Source of the DNA: a virus
Length of the DNA stretch: 56,278 nucleotides
Virus record (IMG/VR): IMGVR_UViG_3300008219_003867
Span: 1-56,278 of that record
Reading direction: 5' to 3' (one strand)
A program made the translations under genes and the position numbers. Position 1 is the first letter of the stretch. The number at the start of each line of letters is the position of its first letter. The notes beneath the pieces are model-generated. The model was not told the DNA's origin, did no database searches, and saw nothing but the letters and a program-made list of their open reading frames with translations. Of this stretch, positions 32,901-41,409 are shown one piece after another.

Positions 32901-35900
32901 ATTCTGCTAGACCAATACCAACGGGGGTTCCACTTTCATAATCACATCTTATGCCACCGTATGTTGGGGCGTAGGCTGGAACAACCAGCGTTCCTTCACC
33001 CGTTATAGGATTAACGTCTTTTATATAGTGAACAGTGAATTGTTCTGCTGGCTTTGATGGAAGGGGATCAAAACCGGTTGTGTTACATCTATGTGCAATA
33101 TCTCCACCTTGAGAGCAAGCAATAGCTCCGTTCCAAAGTGGCCCACTTATAAACAGGGCTTGATCCCTCCCCTTGTAGGTACAGCATTCTGTGCCGTGAC
33201 ACGGCCCCTTTGGGCCGCAATATTGATGCGTCATACACCTTCCTGCGAAGGCAAAGACTCTTTCTGTTATGGTTGGTTCTCCCGGTGGAGACAGTTCTGT
33301 GTCTGGGCCGTGTACACTTTTAATTAACTGTCTTTTAGATATACAGGGCAAGCCGGGAAAACAAGGTGGAGATCCAGAAATGCCGCTATCAACTCTTCCA
33401 ACCCTTAACCCCTCAGACCCTATGAAATCTGTAAATGTGCAGTTTGTTATTTCTGACCATATTTGAATACCATTATCTCTATAGTTGGTGCTTCCCTGTG
33501 GCCCAAAACCACCATCAACAACGTCGCCACTATTATAAGCGGCTATTGATGGTATAGAGTTTCCACAGCCCATTACCACCCTAATAAAATGCCCATCATT
33601 GGTTGCAGTTGGCGGTTTTACATTTCTATGCTGAAACAAACGATTTTTATCACGTTTTCCGGTATGAGGGACGCCGGTTTCCCTAGCTTCTCCATCAATC
33701 AATATTCCCCACATCCCCATTTGAGGCATATCGCATCCATCACAGTCAGCATTGACGGCAACAATTTCTGTTGGAGAAATATAATCAACATCTGGAACCG
33801 TTGGCCCAGTTGCTCTACAATGTACAGGCCAGTGGAACCTATGTACCCCAAAGCCGTTGTCTGTTGCTTCGCATTGTTTTAAACCAACCTCATTCATTAA
33901 CGTCCATTCTGATCGCCACACAACCCCATCATATTCTAATGGCACGTCAAGCGTCCCAAGGCCGGGGCATGTTGAGTCGTATGGCTGAACAGAATTTCCT
34001 AAATCATAACAGGATTCATCAGCATCTGTCGTTATTCGTGTAGGCCCACAACCACCAGCCCCGCTTTTCCATTCTTCGGTGTTAGCATCACAGTCTGATT
34101 CTACTGTGCCGTCTTTTCTTCCTCTTCCGGCTCCTAATCCTTTTTCTACCCATGTGGAAGTAGCTGAAGCTTTACAGGCTTGTTCACCAAGGCCGTTCCT
34201 TACACCGAATTCATCTACACAATGAGCAAGGGTGTAACACCCGCCAGCATTGTTTACTCCCACATCTCCGTCTTCGTTCACGTCTCCATTGAAATCACAG
34301 CTTCCCAGCTTGCCTTCGTCGTATACATATTCACCTTCATATTCATACGGGACATTGTGTGGGAAACAAGCACAAGGTTCAAAATGCCAATCAACCCCAA
34401 CTTCTTGCCCATAGGGATCAAATAGCTTACTACAGGTTGCCTTTACGTTTCCGACATGTTCAACATCTCCTACTTTTACGTCTTTTGACCCACAAGCTCC
34501 AATGTGGAATCTCACATCTTGACACTTTGGATAAGGAAAATTGCGATTTAGAAGTCTATTATCATGCTCGTTTACGGTTCTTTCACACAGGGTAGTATCT
34601 TCACAGCAGTTATTTCCTGCATAATCCAATAACCCCATTTCTCTCGATTTTACATTTCCGGTTTCTGCATGAGTTTTTATCTTGTGTCTGGAACTATATA
34701 CGTCTGAGCATCTTCTACAATTTGTAGTTCCAGCAACGTTAAGGCGTGTTCTAATGAACATATCACAACTTTGTGGATTTGGTAGTGGCGTAAATGTACC
34801 CCCTTTATTGTCTACGCAATCATCTTGCCTATAGGCAACAAGCAATTCTCCGTCCCTATGACAGTGACCAAAAGTTATACCACCTTTCCATGTATAAACT
34901 GGGCCAAGACAGTCTTGCTCGGACACATTAACAGTCTCACCAGTTGACGTTAATACACATTTTCCGGGGGAGGTGTCAATAAACTCACTTTCACAAACAG
35001 CAACATCTCCACCCATCCAGCCCATATCACACCCATGATGTGCATCGCTACAACAATAGCCATCATGACTTGCTTTTCCCGTTACATCACTAATCTTAAC
35101 TGAGTCATCTGCCGTTGGTGCATCACAAGGATCCATTCTGCAACCAATATGATTTAATATTTCAGTTGGTTGATCTATAATTGTTGCAGTAAGGCTTCTA
35201 GGCATAAAATGATCACAACATACGGGACATATGCCCTTTTGTTCAATTTGTACATAGTAATCGTTTGCTCTTTCTTCCCATTTATATCCCGGCCCACCCC
35301 ATCCGAACCTGTACATTGAGTCTAGTTCTGCTTGGCTAAGGTGGCCTACATAACCAGCTTCTACACCAACGTCTCCATTTGCAGCGTGACCCCAATAGAT
35401 AAAATCACCAGTGAATGGACACACTTTCCAAACACCCACCGCTGGCTTTCCTTTGCTGCCTCCTTCAATTGCTCCACCAGTCATTAGCTCATTACTGGAT
35501 TTAAAGTCGTTTTGAATCCAGCAGCCTTTAAAAGCGTTTAAATCATCGCCATCTTTTAAGGCTTCAGTATCAACACATTCAGCATATTGTGTCTTGGCAT
35601 ATCCAGCTTTCCAAGTTCCACCCATACGAGTGCATTGGTCTTCGCTACTTGCACCAATATCATCGCCATTAAAGTCTAAACACTTGCCATTTCTTTTTTG
35701 GCACTGTTGTTCTACTTTATCAAAGTCCTTAGCATTATTTATAATTGATTTATGATTGTCTCTGTTGGCATCAATGTCATAGCACTGGTTCACATATTCT
35801 TGATTTCCGTCTGTGTAACCTTTATCGGGGTAAAAACGCCTGAAGGTTTTGGCAAGCAGGACGCACTCGTCTCTTGTAAACATAGACTTATCAATACCAA

Positions 35901-38900
35901 AATGATTGTCTATAATTGTGCAAATTCCAAAGGTGGAACATCTGTCTGCCGCTCCTTCTGCGCCTGACCAATTTCCATTTGTCCACGTCAGCGGCGCTCC
36001 ATCCTTATTGTATCCCGTGCATTCATGTTGTTTTAGTGTTTCAACTTTAAGATCGTTTGCATAGCAGGCAAACGCTGTGCAATCGAGTTGTGTTTTGTTG
36101 TTTTGCGAATCTATGTCGCACTCACCTTCGGTCAGTCCATAATTATTAACCCAGCGATAATTGGTAAGTTCTACGTCTTCTAGGCACATTGCCTTCGTGG
36201 TTAGATCAACTACAATATTGTCTTCGCTATTTACACAGTATTCTTTCTTTTCAAAGGGTTCAATGTAAGGGAGGCCAACATGTCTATCGTCATTAGTCTC
36301 TGCTGTTACAACAGACCACTTAGGCTCTGTAACAACTGCCTCATAGGGATAGCCAGCATTTTTTACGCAAACCATCCTACTTTCGTCTGGACATTCTGTA
36401 GTATCTAAATTTGTTTTGTTTTGTATTGTTCCATCAACTGGATGTTTATCGCATGTGAATAAATCAAAAGTATCAAGTGTTACATTTTTAGCTACAAAAG
36501 CCTGCATCGGAGGGGGGTCTTTTCCTAGTATGCGTTCCCCCTCACAAGCATAAAACTTGTCGGAATCGCAAAAGGTTGAAAAGGTGTTTCCTACTTTACC
36601 ATCCCATGTTGATCCACACCCCATCTGGCTTTCTGGATTTTCCCACAGGTAATTTACACACGTTCCGTTGCCAGCGACATCGAGGCAGCACGCAAATTTT
36701 TCTCCATCACATGTTTCTCCAGCAGAGAAGTCAAAAGAAGGATGTTTTACAAACCCCTCTGGGCAAGTACCATCCGAGTTTTTCGGCGCGCATTTATCTT
36801 TAGAGGCTTCGCATGAACCCCCATCAATGCATTCAGACCCGTCTGCTCTTTTATCTTTACATGATCCTAATGTACAGCCCTGCCTGTCTAGTCCCGGTAT
36901 TTCATTGCCATTTTTATCCATACATACTGAATCTTTAGGGCATACAGAATCTGGCCACATTGGTTGTTCACAATCGTCCTCACACTGGTTGTATATCTTC
37001 TCTTCCCACTGGGTTTCTTGCCACTCTCCTGTAGTCATAACATTGGCGGCAAAATTGCCAGCGACATTGGAAATATTAACAAGGTCGCCATCTTTTAGCA
37101 GGTGGTTTCTAGAGGTGATTCTAATTGGACTATCATTGCTAGCATACTGAATCCTTCTTTGTTGAGAAGTTCCCAAGCAATGGTCGTTAACATAGCTGAC
37201 CATCTCACCCTTGGGGAAAAGCCCAGTGTGATGCCAATAAGTCATGGAGTTGCCTACCTCTGACCCTCCAGTCCCCAACAACCCCGGCTTTGCCCCCCAT
37301 ATAACTTCTATCCCTGCCGCGTCTCCGACTGTATAACAGTCTTCTTCGGTATCAACCAAAGGCACTTCTTCGCCAAAGATGTCAAGTTCCGGTATATACG
37401 CAAAACAGGCAGGCTTTTTAAAGCCGCCTTCTATTTGGCTTAGATCGGTAAATCCTGTACTTAAAGGCCCATCAACTCTCACCCTAACTACTTCGTTTTC
37501 TCTTGCTGGATAAGTATTTCCTTGACCACCAACAGTCCCCACCTGCTTCCCTAAAACAATGTCTATAAGGTCTTCCGGTATATCTTCAACAATCGAACAC
37601 TCTTCATTCAATAGTCTATCAGGATGTATGTTGCAGCCCTCTGACCATGTGCCACCAGCACATGTGTTGCTCATTTCGCATTCGCATTCAACTTTATTAG
37701 TCGCTTCTCTCCATATGCATTCTTCCTCTCCTGACCAATTGCCCTGTCTCCATACATACAATTTAGATAAACAGGAAGCGATGTTAAAGTCTCTAATAAG
37801 TTTTTGACCGATCCATTTACCACCAGCCCTTGCGCAATCTTCTTCATTATCGTGTCCTCCTCTGTCGCAGTAGTATTCATGATATTCCTTTCCACCGGTG
37901 TCATAACATTGGAATTTTTCGCATTCTTCCCTTGAACTGTTTGCTCCCGCATTAATATCACATATGGGTGGCTTTATAACTTCTGATAAATTGGTACATA
38001 TTTGTTCTGAGCATTCTTCAGTCCATTCGCAACAAAATTTAGTCGCCGCCCCAGCGTCCGTGTCCGCTTCTAAACAATCACCATCGTAAAATGTGCCGTC
38101 TTCTTTTATGCAACTACTTGCGCTACCGCAGCCACCCTTAGATATTGGCTCGCACTCTCGACAACTTGGATCGTTTACTGTGGCATCGTATGGAACCCAC
38201 CCAACCCACATGGCTCCATTTCCGTAACCACAATCACCCCTTCTCAGGAAGCCAACATGACTATCAACATAGTCGAGTGCCGCCTGAGCTATTCTTTCAC
38301 AATGACCTCCCGGCTTAACGCTAAAAGTACCATCTCTACCAACATTAAGTTCATCCCACGCGGTAAAATCGTGATACATGAAATAATCTATGCCGTAATT
38401 CCAAAACCAATGACCACCACCATTTCTATGGCCCAATTTGTGATCTACGCACCCCTGCCAATATCTTTTGTCAGAAACGGCTTGCTGGAAGGGCTTGGCC
38501 CTATTTTGCTTTTCTTCGGAGGGCTTAAAGGGTTGTGGTTGTATATTGAACCCGTGAAGAACCTCTGCCCCCTTAGCGTTGGCAAGCCGTCTAAATTCTT
38601 TACCAGATGCATAATAAACATACTGATCGCAACCAAGGCCACCTTGACCACCATCTTCTATTCCATCCCAGTTTGCGTCTGGATTCATGCACCATTCAGG
38701 ATACTGGGTTGAAAAAGGTATTCCGGGGAAACCTCCTGAAATATTCCCAGCCCCAGCGACGGCATTGTCCATTGCTCCAACTTTTGCGGCAATATTGGTT
38801 GCGGGGTTTCCGTACTCATACGCTCCCATTCTCTCATCCCACATTGGTTCTGGCTCTTTCCAGCCAGATCTTAATTGGGTTTCACTTTTCAGTGTTAGAT

Positions 38901-41409
38901 TAAAGTTAGAGCAGTTTAAGAATTGATCTACCGGAAGATATAGAACTACTTCTTCGCCGCATGTTGTATCAAAGTAATTGTCCGCTTGTCCTATTAATTG
39001 ACTGGGGTCTGGTCTTTTCTTGCCTTCTTCCATGCAAGAACCCCAGAAATTGCACGGCCTAATGACAATAGTCCAATAGCTTTCGGTGTCTGGAAAGAAT
39101 ATTTGCCTGTCAAATTGATTTCCGATAGAGGTGCAACCTGCCCCTCGAAGATCTCCAATAAAGCCAGAGTTCGCACTTGGGGATAGAATCACTTCTGAAT
39201 AAGGGGTGAAGCACACCGTATTTTTTCTTGTGTTGGCAGCGCCCCCTGAAATTTGAGGGGTGTGGAAAGGATGAGATTGATCTAAGATGGTGCCGCCACA
39301 ACAAGACCTTCTTTCGTATTCCCAATCAACCCAATCGTTGGGCATCCATACATTGTGATACCATATTCCATCCGCTGCTTCGCAGCCGCGTTTTGATGAA
39401 TAGGAAGTCCAGCTTCCCCCCTTCCAAACCTCTCCTGTTGCGTTGCAATACGCTTCGGTGTTATCTAATTTAACACCATCCTTATAGCAGGCTAGTGCTT
39501 CACAGGCGGGCTGTGTCGTATTATTTTCAGGATCTAAGCTACATTCGCCAGCAGCAAAGTCTTCTCCGTCAGAGTTTTTGCATTTAGCCTTTTCATTTCC
39601 AAGGTGTTCTAGACAGTTTCCTTTACTTCCATGTACCCATACCGTTCCACTTGGGGCGTCTCGTTCATGAACGTTTTCGCAGTCCTTTTTATTTTCGCAA
39701 CAAGGCTCTATCCATGTTTCAGCATCCGAATCTCTACACTCTTGTTCTGTCATTGCTCCCGGTGGAACTTTATGCCCTATCTCATCAAGGCAGTAGCCAT
39801 CCGATTCATATGGCGTTTCTTCTACCCATTCGGCTCCATCAATAGCGAGGCAATTAGTTTTAGTATATACTTTTTTACTGCCCCAGTTTCCATTTGTCCA
39901 AAGCTCTCCGGTTCCCGTACAAGACCCTTCATCTTTTCCTGTTTTAACATCGTTTGAATAGCAGGCCAACTCTGTACAGTCTTCTTCTGTTGTGTTGTTA
40001 TCGGTATCTATATCGCAAATGCCAGCCTCTTTAGTACAGGAACCTTTTACTGCACAATAGGGTGATAATGGAGTTCCAGATAGATCCGCTATACCAGAAA
40101 CGCCTGTTTCTTCGGGAGGGTAGCAAGCGCCAAAACCTTCACATTCGCTCTTATCATCATAGAGCCAAGTTTCTGCCTCGCTTTCGCCAGTCCAAGTCCC
40201 TCCAGCGGCTGAACAGCTTTCTGGGTTGTCATAACCTCCATCAATGCTGCATCCAAAGTGTTCGCAGTCTTCTTTATTCCTTTTTGATGTATCGGTACAC
40301 TCTTGCCGTATTCTTTTTCCTGTGGCTGAATTTCTACACCAAGGACGTTTCTTTATTGGCACAGCCCCATCTTCTATACATCCACCCTCTCTAGCGCCGA
40401 CATCTGAATAAGTAATCTCTGCATCTGCAACATTTTCAGCTACTTCTTCGTCTGTTCCATTTTGTATGCTATAACCAACAAGAAGATTGTCTTCGTCTAT
40501 TTTTATTCTTTTTTCTGCTACTTTTATGTTCATGCGAGCAGAAGCAACGTTTGCAGAAAATTGCGTCTGTTGTACTTCAGTACCAATTAAATCTTCAACA
40601 GGATCTCTATCTGTTACATCGTTGTTTGTCCAATCAGGCTCATATTGATTCCAATAAGCGTCTGGCCCATGTACAGCCTTACATGAAGGATCGTCTTGAA
40701 TGGCCCCGCTAAACTCTTGTAGTACACCATCCCCATTAAAACAAGCCGTATATAGCCCTACCTTCTTTGAAGACTTTAGCATTTCAGTGCCGTCAGTAGG
40801 AAGGGTTTCATTATACCCTTTTGGTACTAACCAAGTGTCTACACCCCTTCTTGGCCACACATCTCCAGTCAAAGCCTTGTCGTATTTATATTCATCTCTT
40901 GGAGCGAAGCCGTCTCCTACCTGATAACTACTATCTAATTCTTTATATTTATTATTAGCATGGTGGCATTCGGATGGTTTTCCATTTGGAAGGGTGCTTA
41001 CTTTACATGGATCGCAGGCATAATCGAGAACCCCATCTGCATTGTGGGAACAGCACCTACTACCTCTCCAAGCGCCTCTAGAATATTTAAGATGATAGAC
41101 TTCACCTACGCCACTTTCAATATCGCTTCTGGCTTCCCACCTGCCATCTGGTGTTCTAAGTATTGTAACGGCTATCTCAGGAGGAAGGGTGCATTTATGG
41201 CCTGCTAGATTGCTACACCCTGTGTCTATACAACCACACCCCTCTGTGCAGAACCTCCCCTTCCTCCTGTCTTGTAAAGAAAGGGGGTCATCTTGAGGTA
41301 CTTCATCCGAAACATCTGGCATCCATGATGGCATGCCAGTGCGTTCATTTTTAAGGGATGTACTATAACGAGGGTTATAGGTTGTGTCCCAAGGGTCGCC
41401 TATTGCCAT
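29977..41409 (-). CDS. Giant cysteine-rich tail-associated protein (3810 aa)
   Basis: 3810 aa, with well over 100 cysteines by eye and many Trp, Asp and Gly. Most of it is a chain of modules of the form C-x-D/N-x-x-G ... T-x2-E/D-C-x3-6-G-G/x-x-W, for example CLDFNGDDIG followed by DQCTRMGGTW, interrupted by longer globular stretches. Four longer copies (about 50 aa) carry D-I/L-D-x2-N-N-x-T or a variant. A dockerin-like calcium loop (DFNGDVNEDGDVG) lies near 34.3 kb. There is no signal peptide or membrane segment. Position in the tail operon suggests a fibre, adhesin or baseplate part; disulfides would form only outside the cytoplasm. Its 1-base overlap with the 604-aa gene implies coupled translation. 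Confidence 0.7.
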   Translation of the reverse strand: MAIGDPWDTTYNPRYSTSLKNERTGMPSWMPDVSDEVPQDDPLSLQDRRKGRFCTEGCGCIDTGCSNLAGHKCTLPPEIAVTILRTPDGRWEARSDIESGVGEVYHLKYSRGAWRGSRCCSHNADGVLDYACDPCKVSTLPNGKPSECHHANNKYKELDSSYQVGDGFAPRDEYKYDKALTGDVWPRRGVDTWLVPKGYNETLPTDGTEMLKSSKKVGLYTACFNGDGVLQEFSGAIQDDPSCKAVHGPDAYWNQYEPDWTNNDVTDRDPVEDLIGTEVQQTQFSANVASARMNIKVAEKRIKIDEDNLLVGYSIQNGTDEEVAENVADAEITYSDVGAREGGCIEDGAVPIKKRPWCRNSATGKRIRQECTDTSKRNKEDCEHFGCSIDGGYDNPESCSAAGGTWTGESEAETWLYDDKSECEGFGACYPPEETGVSGIADLSGTPLSPYCAVKGSCTKEAGICDIDTDNNTTEEDCTELACYSNDVKTGKDEGSCTGTGELWTNGNWGSKKVYTKTNCLAIDGAEWVEETPYESDGYCLDEIGHKVPPGAMTEQECRDSDAETWIEPCCENKKDCENVHERDAPSGTVWVHGSKGNCLEHLGNEKAKCKNSDGEDFAAGECSLDPENNTTQPACEALACYKDGVKLDNTEAYCNATGEVWKGGSWTSYSSKRGCEAADGIWYHNVWMPNDWVDWEYERRSCCGGTILDQSHPFHTPQISGGAANTRKNTVCFTPYSEVILSPSANSGFIGDLRGAGCTSIGNQFDRQIFFPDTESYWTIVIRPCNFWGSCMEEGKKRPDPSQLIGQADNYFDTTCGEEVVLYLPVDQFLNCSNFNLTLKSETQLRSGWKEPEPMWDERMGAYEYGNPATNIAAKVGAMDNAVAGAGNISGGFPGIPFSTQYPEWCMNPDANWDGIEDGGQGGLGCDQYVYYASGKEFRRLANAKGAEVLHGFNIQPQPFKPSEEKQNRAKPFQQAVSDKRYWQGCVDHKLGHRNGGGHWFWNYGIDYFMYHDFTAWDELNVGRDGTFSVKPGGHCERIAQAALDYVDSHVGFLRRGDCGYGNGAMWVGWVPYDATVNDPSCRECEPISKGGCGSASSCIKEDGTFYDGDCLEADTDAGAATKFCCEWTEECSEQICTNLSEVIKPPICDINAGANSSREECEKFQCYDTGGKEYHEYYCDRGGHDNEEDCARAGGKWIGQKLIRDFNIASCLSKLYVWRQGNWSGEEECIWREATNKVECECEMSNTCAGGTWSEGCNIHPDRLLNEECSIVEDIPEDLIDIVLGKQVGTVGGQGNTYPARENEVVRVRVDGPLSTGFTDLSQIEGGFKKPACFAYIPELDIFGEEVPLVDTEEDCYTVGDAAGIEVIWGAKPGLLGTGGSEVGNSMTYWHHTGLFPKGEMVSYVNDHCLGTSQQRRIQYASNDSPIRITSRNHLLKDGDLVNISNVAGNFAANVMTTGEWQETQWEEKIYNQCEDDCEQPMWPDSVCPKDSVCMDKNGNEIPGLDRQGCTLGSCKDKRADGSECIDGGSCEASKDKCAPKNSDGTCPEGFVKHPSFDFSAGETCDGEKFACCLDVAGNGTCVNYLWENPESQMGCGSTWDGKVGNTFSTFCDSDKFYACEGERILGKDPPPMQAFVAKNVTLDTFDLFTCDKHPVDGTIQNKTNLDTTECPDESRMVCVKNAGYPYEAVVTEPKWSVVTAETNDDRHVGLPYIEPFEKKEYCVNSEDNIVVDLTTKAMCLEDVELTNYRWVNNYGLTEGECDIDSQNNKTQLDCTAFACYANDLKVETLKQHECTGYNKDGAPLTWTNGNWSGAEGAADRCSTFGICTIIDNHFGIDKSMFTRDECVLLAKTFRRFYPDKGYTDGNQEYVNQCYDIDANRDNHKSIINNAKDFDKVEQQCQKRNGKCLDFNGDDIGASSEDQCTRMGGTWKAGYAKTQYAECVDTEALKDGDDLNAFKGCWIQNDFKSSNELMTGGAIEGGSKGKPAVGVWKVCPFTGDFIYWGHAANGDVGVEAGYVGHLSQAELDSMYRFGWGGPGYKWEERANDYYVQIEQKGICPVCCDHFMPRSLTATIIDQPTEILNHIGCRMDPCDAPTADDSVKISDVTGKASHDGYCCSDAHHGCDMGWMGGDVAVCESEFIDTSPGKCVLTSTGETVNVSEQDCLGPVYTWKGGITFGHCHRDGELLVAYRQDDCVDNKGGTFTPLPNPQSCDMFIRTRLNVAGTTNCRRCSDVYSSRHKIKTHAETGNVKSREMGLLDYAGNNCCEDTTLCERTVNEHDNRLLNRNFPYPKCQDVRFHIGACGSKDVKVGDVEHVGNVKATCSKLFDPYGQEVGVDWHFEPCACFPHNVPYEYEGEYVYDEGKLGSCDFNGDVNEDGDVGVNNAGGCYTLAHCVDEFGVRNGLGEQACKASATSTWVEKGLGAGRGRKDGTVESDCDANTEEWKSGAGGCGPTRITTDADESCYDLGNSVQPYDSTCPGLGTLDVPLEYDGVVWRSEWTLMNEVGLKQCEATDNGFGVHRFHWPVHCRATGPTVPDVDYISPTEIVAVNADCDGCDMPQMGMWGILIDGEARETGVPHTGKRDKNRLFQHRNVKPPTATNDGHFIRVVMGCGNSIPSIAAYNSGDVVDGGFGPQGSTNYRDNGIQIWSEITNCTFTDFIGSEGLRVGRVDSGISGSPPCFPGLPCISKRQLIKSVHGPDTELSPPGEPTITERVFAFAGRCMTHQYCGPKGPCHGTECCTYKGRDQALFISGPLWNGAIACSQGGDIAHRCNTTGFDPLPSKPAEQFTVHYIKDVNPITGEGTLVVPAYAPTYGGIRCDYESGTPVGIGLAELADAEFDTFGSFSRNNKSRNPYLPAGGTIITGARTCTEKATSASGSTDIVYTNHQGIPRGDNPIVDQYGDRGRGGAACQFMEIRVANIAPLITKNPRKNRHLRIYDRSSYGLPNASLLTDMNMKLRYDLPQPYGLKPWPVDHQTHSTAYSPWPRGGPHSPNPLLGGIPTESLRKDPALSLNQPGRVGPMPTMDNLNRMFRFTEEAMAGGMSTPIPEIWPFEPVQIDRFDNVYSDSDGTCINPYYETKKDCEKAKHFWVPQFLYTKVTTKYPHDLADAEKLVISGSVAYPATCKGARMGYCSGSQGDDINECNKGECIDTQIINSKWVHIDQDLTKGIINNKADCDASSDQRAMAIGAEDALPLVFKPKGQWIQIFDDPSGEDVIGNGDKHVCEEMFGGTWVVGKANNTIDDKGEYEDPLNLKPKEIRFKQEGFIEGCPVGCRLNGFYLQNPCEPPSEDFPQGQCFECVETIVVDSEGKETREMKCPLGPVDGNYVARKRGCQYAEYDNQKDCEENGWAWYGKITAANEFAIHQEMELTIHDASQLRSNLDAYKPTPAAGIATDWEFDLSNTPKRVTNDGGFTGSSVPLSSLGAVACNATRGAAWLKVGKCFDENDEEVDMTEEECRDITSNTWEEDSSGSRCIDLSRLDQEIPDSFAEGGEPTNQESSQAYELCAISDNCHFIQEYKTCLGTYWSDAGTCYRIEDGNVTEEAATKQRCDRIGGVFVGNPIGGINNADECAEYSLAGVCHVQGMIGSKTSKQECDELGGNWGVSRTGTAIYNFECVNPTIAGDYYTPEHCTEIGGGELVYKGAPQSISLDERKMNVVTMMDKLSNLSSPEAIAMGHDVGIGLSPRNHKGVIYSPQVDVSIKENKDYDKYADPNWRAVWSRHGGAFDIIVGYPPPENNCRQGNSDKPTSMDFYLNFDQICCNDKGPLNFHKCSDKCWHHYMGPHLNDMELVHGIPGNSILHVNIHE
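35968..36126 (-). repeat. Long Cys module, copy C
   Basis: Encodes GECDIDSQNNKTQLDC, then ACYANDLK and a CTGYNKDG/TWTNGNW ending. Same design as copies at 39883-40023 and 39409-39549 in this gene, with a longer spacer before the final W. Contains an N-K-T triplet before the second cysteine. Confidence 0.75.
37804..37972 (-). repeat. Long Cys module, divergent copy D
   Basis: Encodes PICDINAGANSSREEC, then QCYDTGGKE and an ending GGHDNEEDCARAGGKW. It keeps CDI, the second cysteine, the CY pair and the final GG-x-W, but has diverged elsewhere. N-S-S precedes the second cysteine. Confidence 0.65.
39409..39549 (-). repeat. Long Cys module, copy B
   Basis: 141 bases encoding GECSLDPENNTTQPAC, ACYKDGVK and ATGEVWKGGSW. 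Same length as copy A, which lies 474 bases away in the same frame, so the two probably arose by duplication. N-T-T precedes the second cysteine. Confidence 0.8.
39883..40023 (-). repeat. Long Cys module, copy A
   Basis: 141 bases encoding GICDIDTDNNTTEEDC, ACYSNDVK and GTGELWTNGNW. The best-preserved copy and the closest to copy C at its GNW ending. N-T-T precedes the second cysteine. Confidence 0.8.

Noticed and set aside
36668-37150. 160-aa plus-strand frame and many others opposite the tail genes
   Set aside because: Low-complexity shadows produced by the biased codons of the cysteine-rich minus-strand gene.
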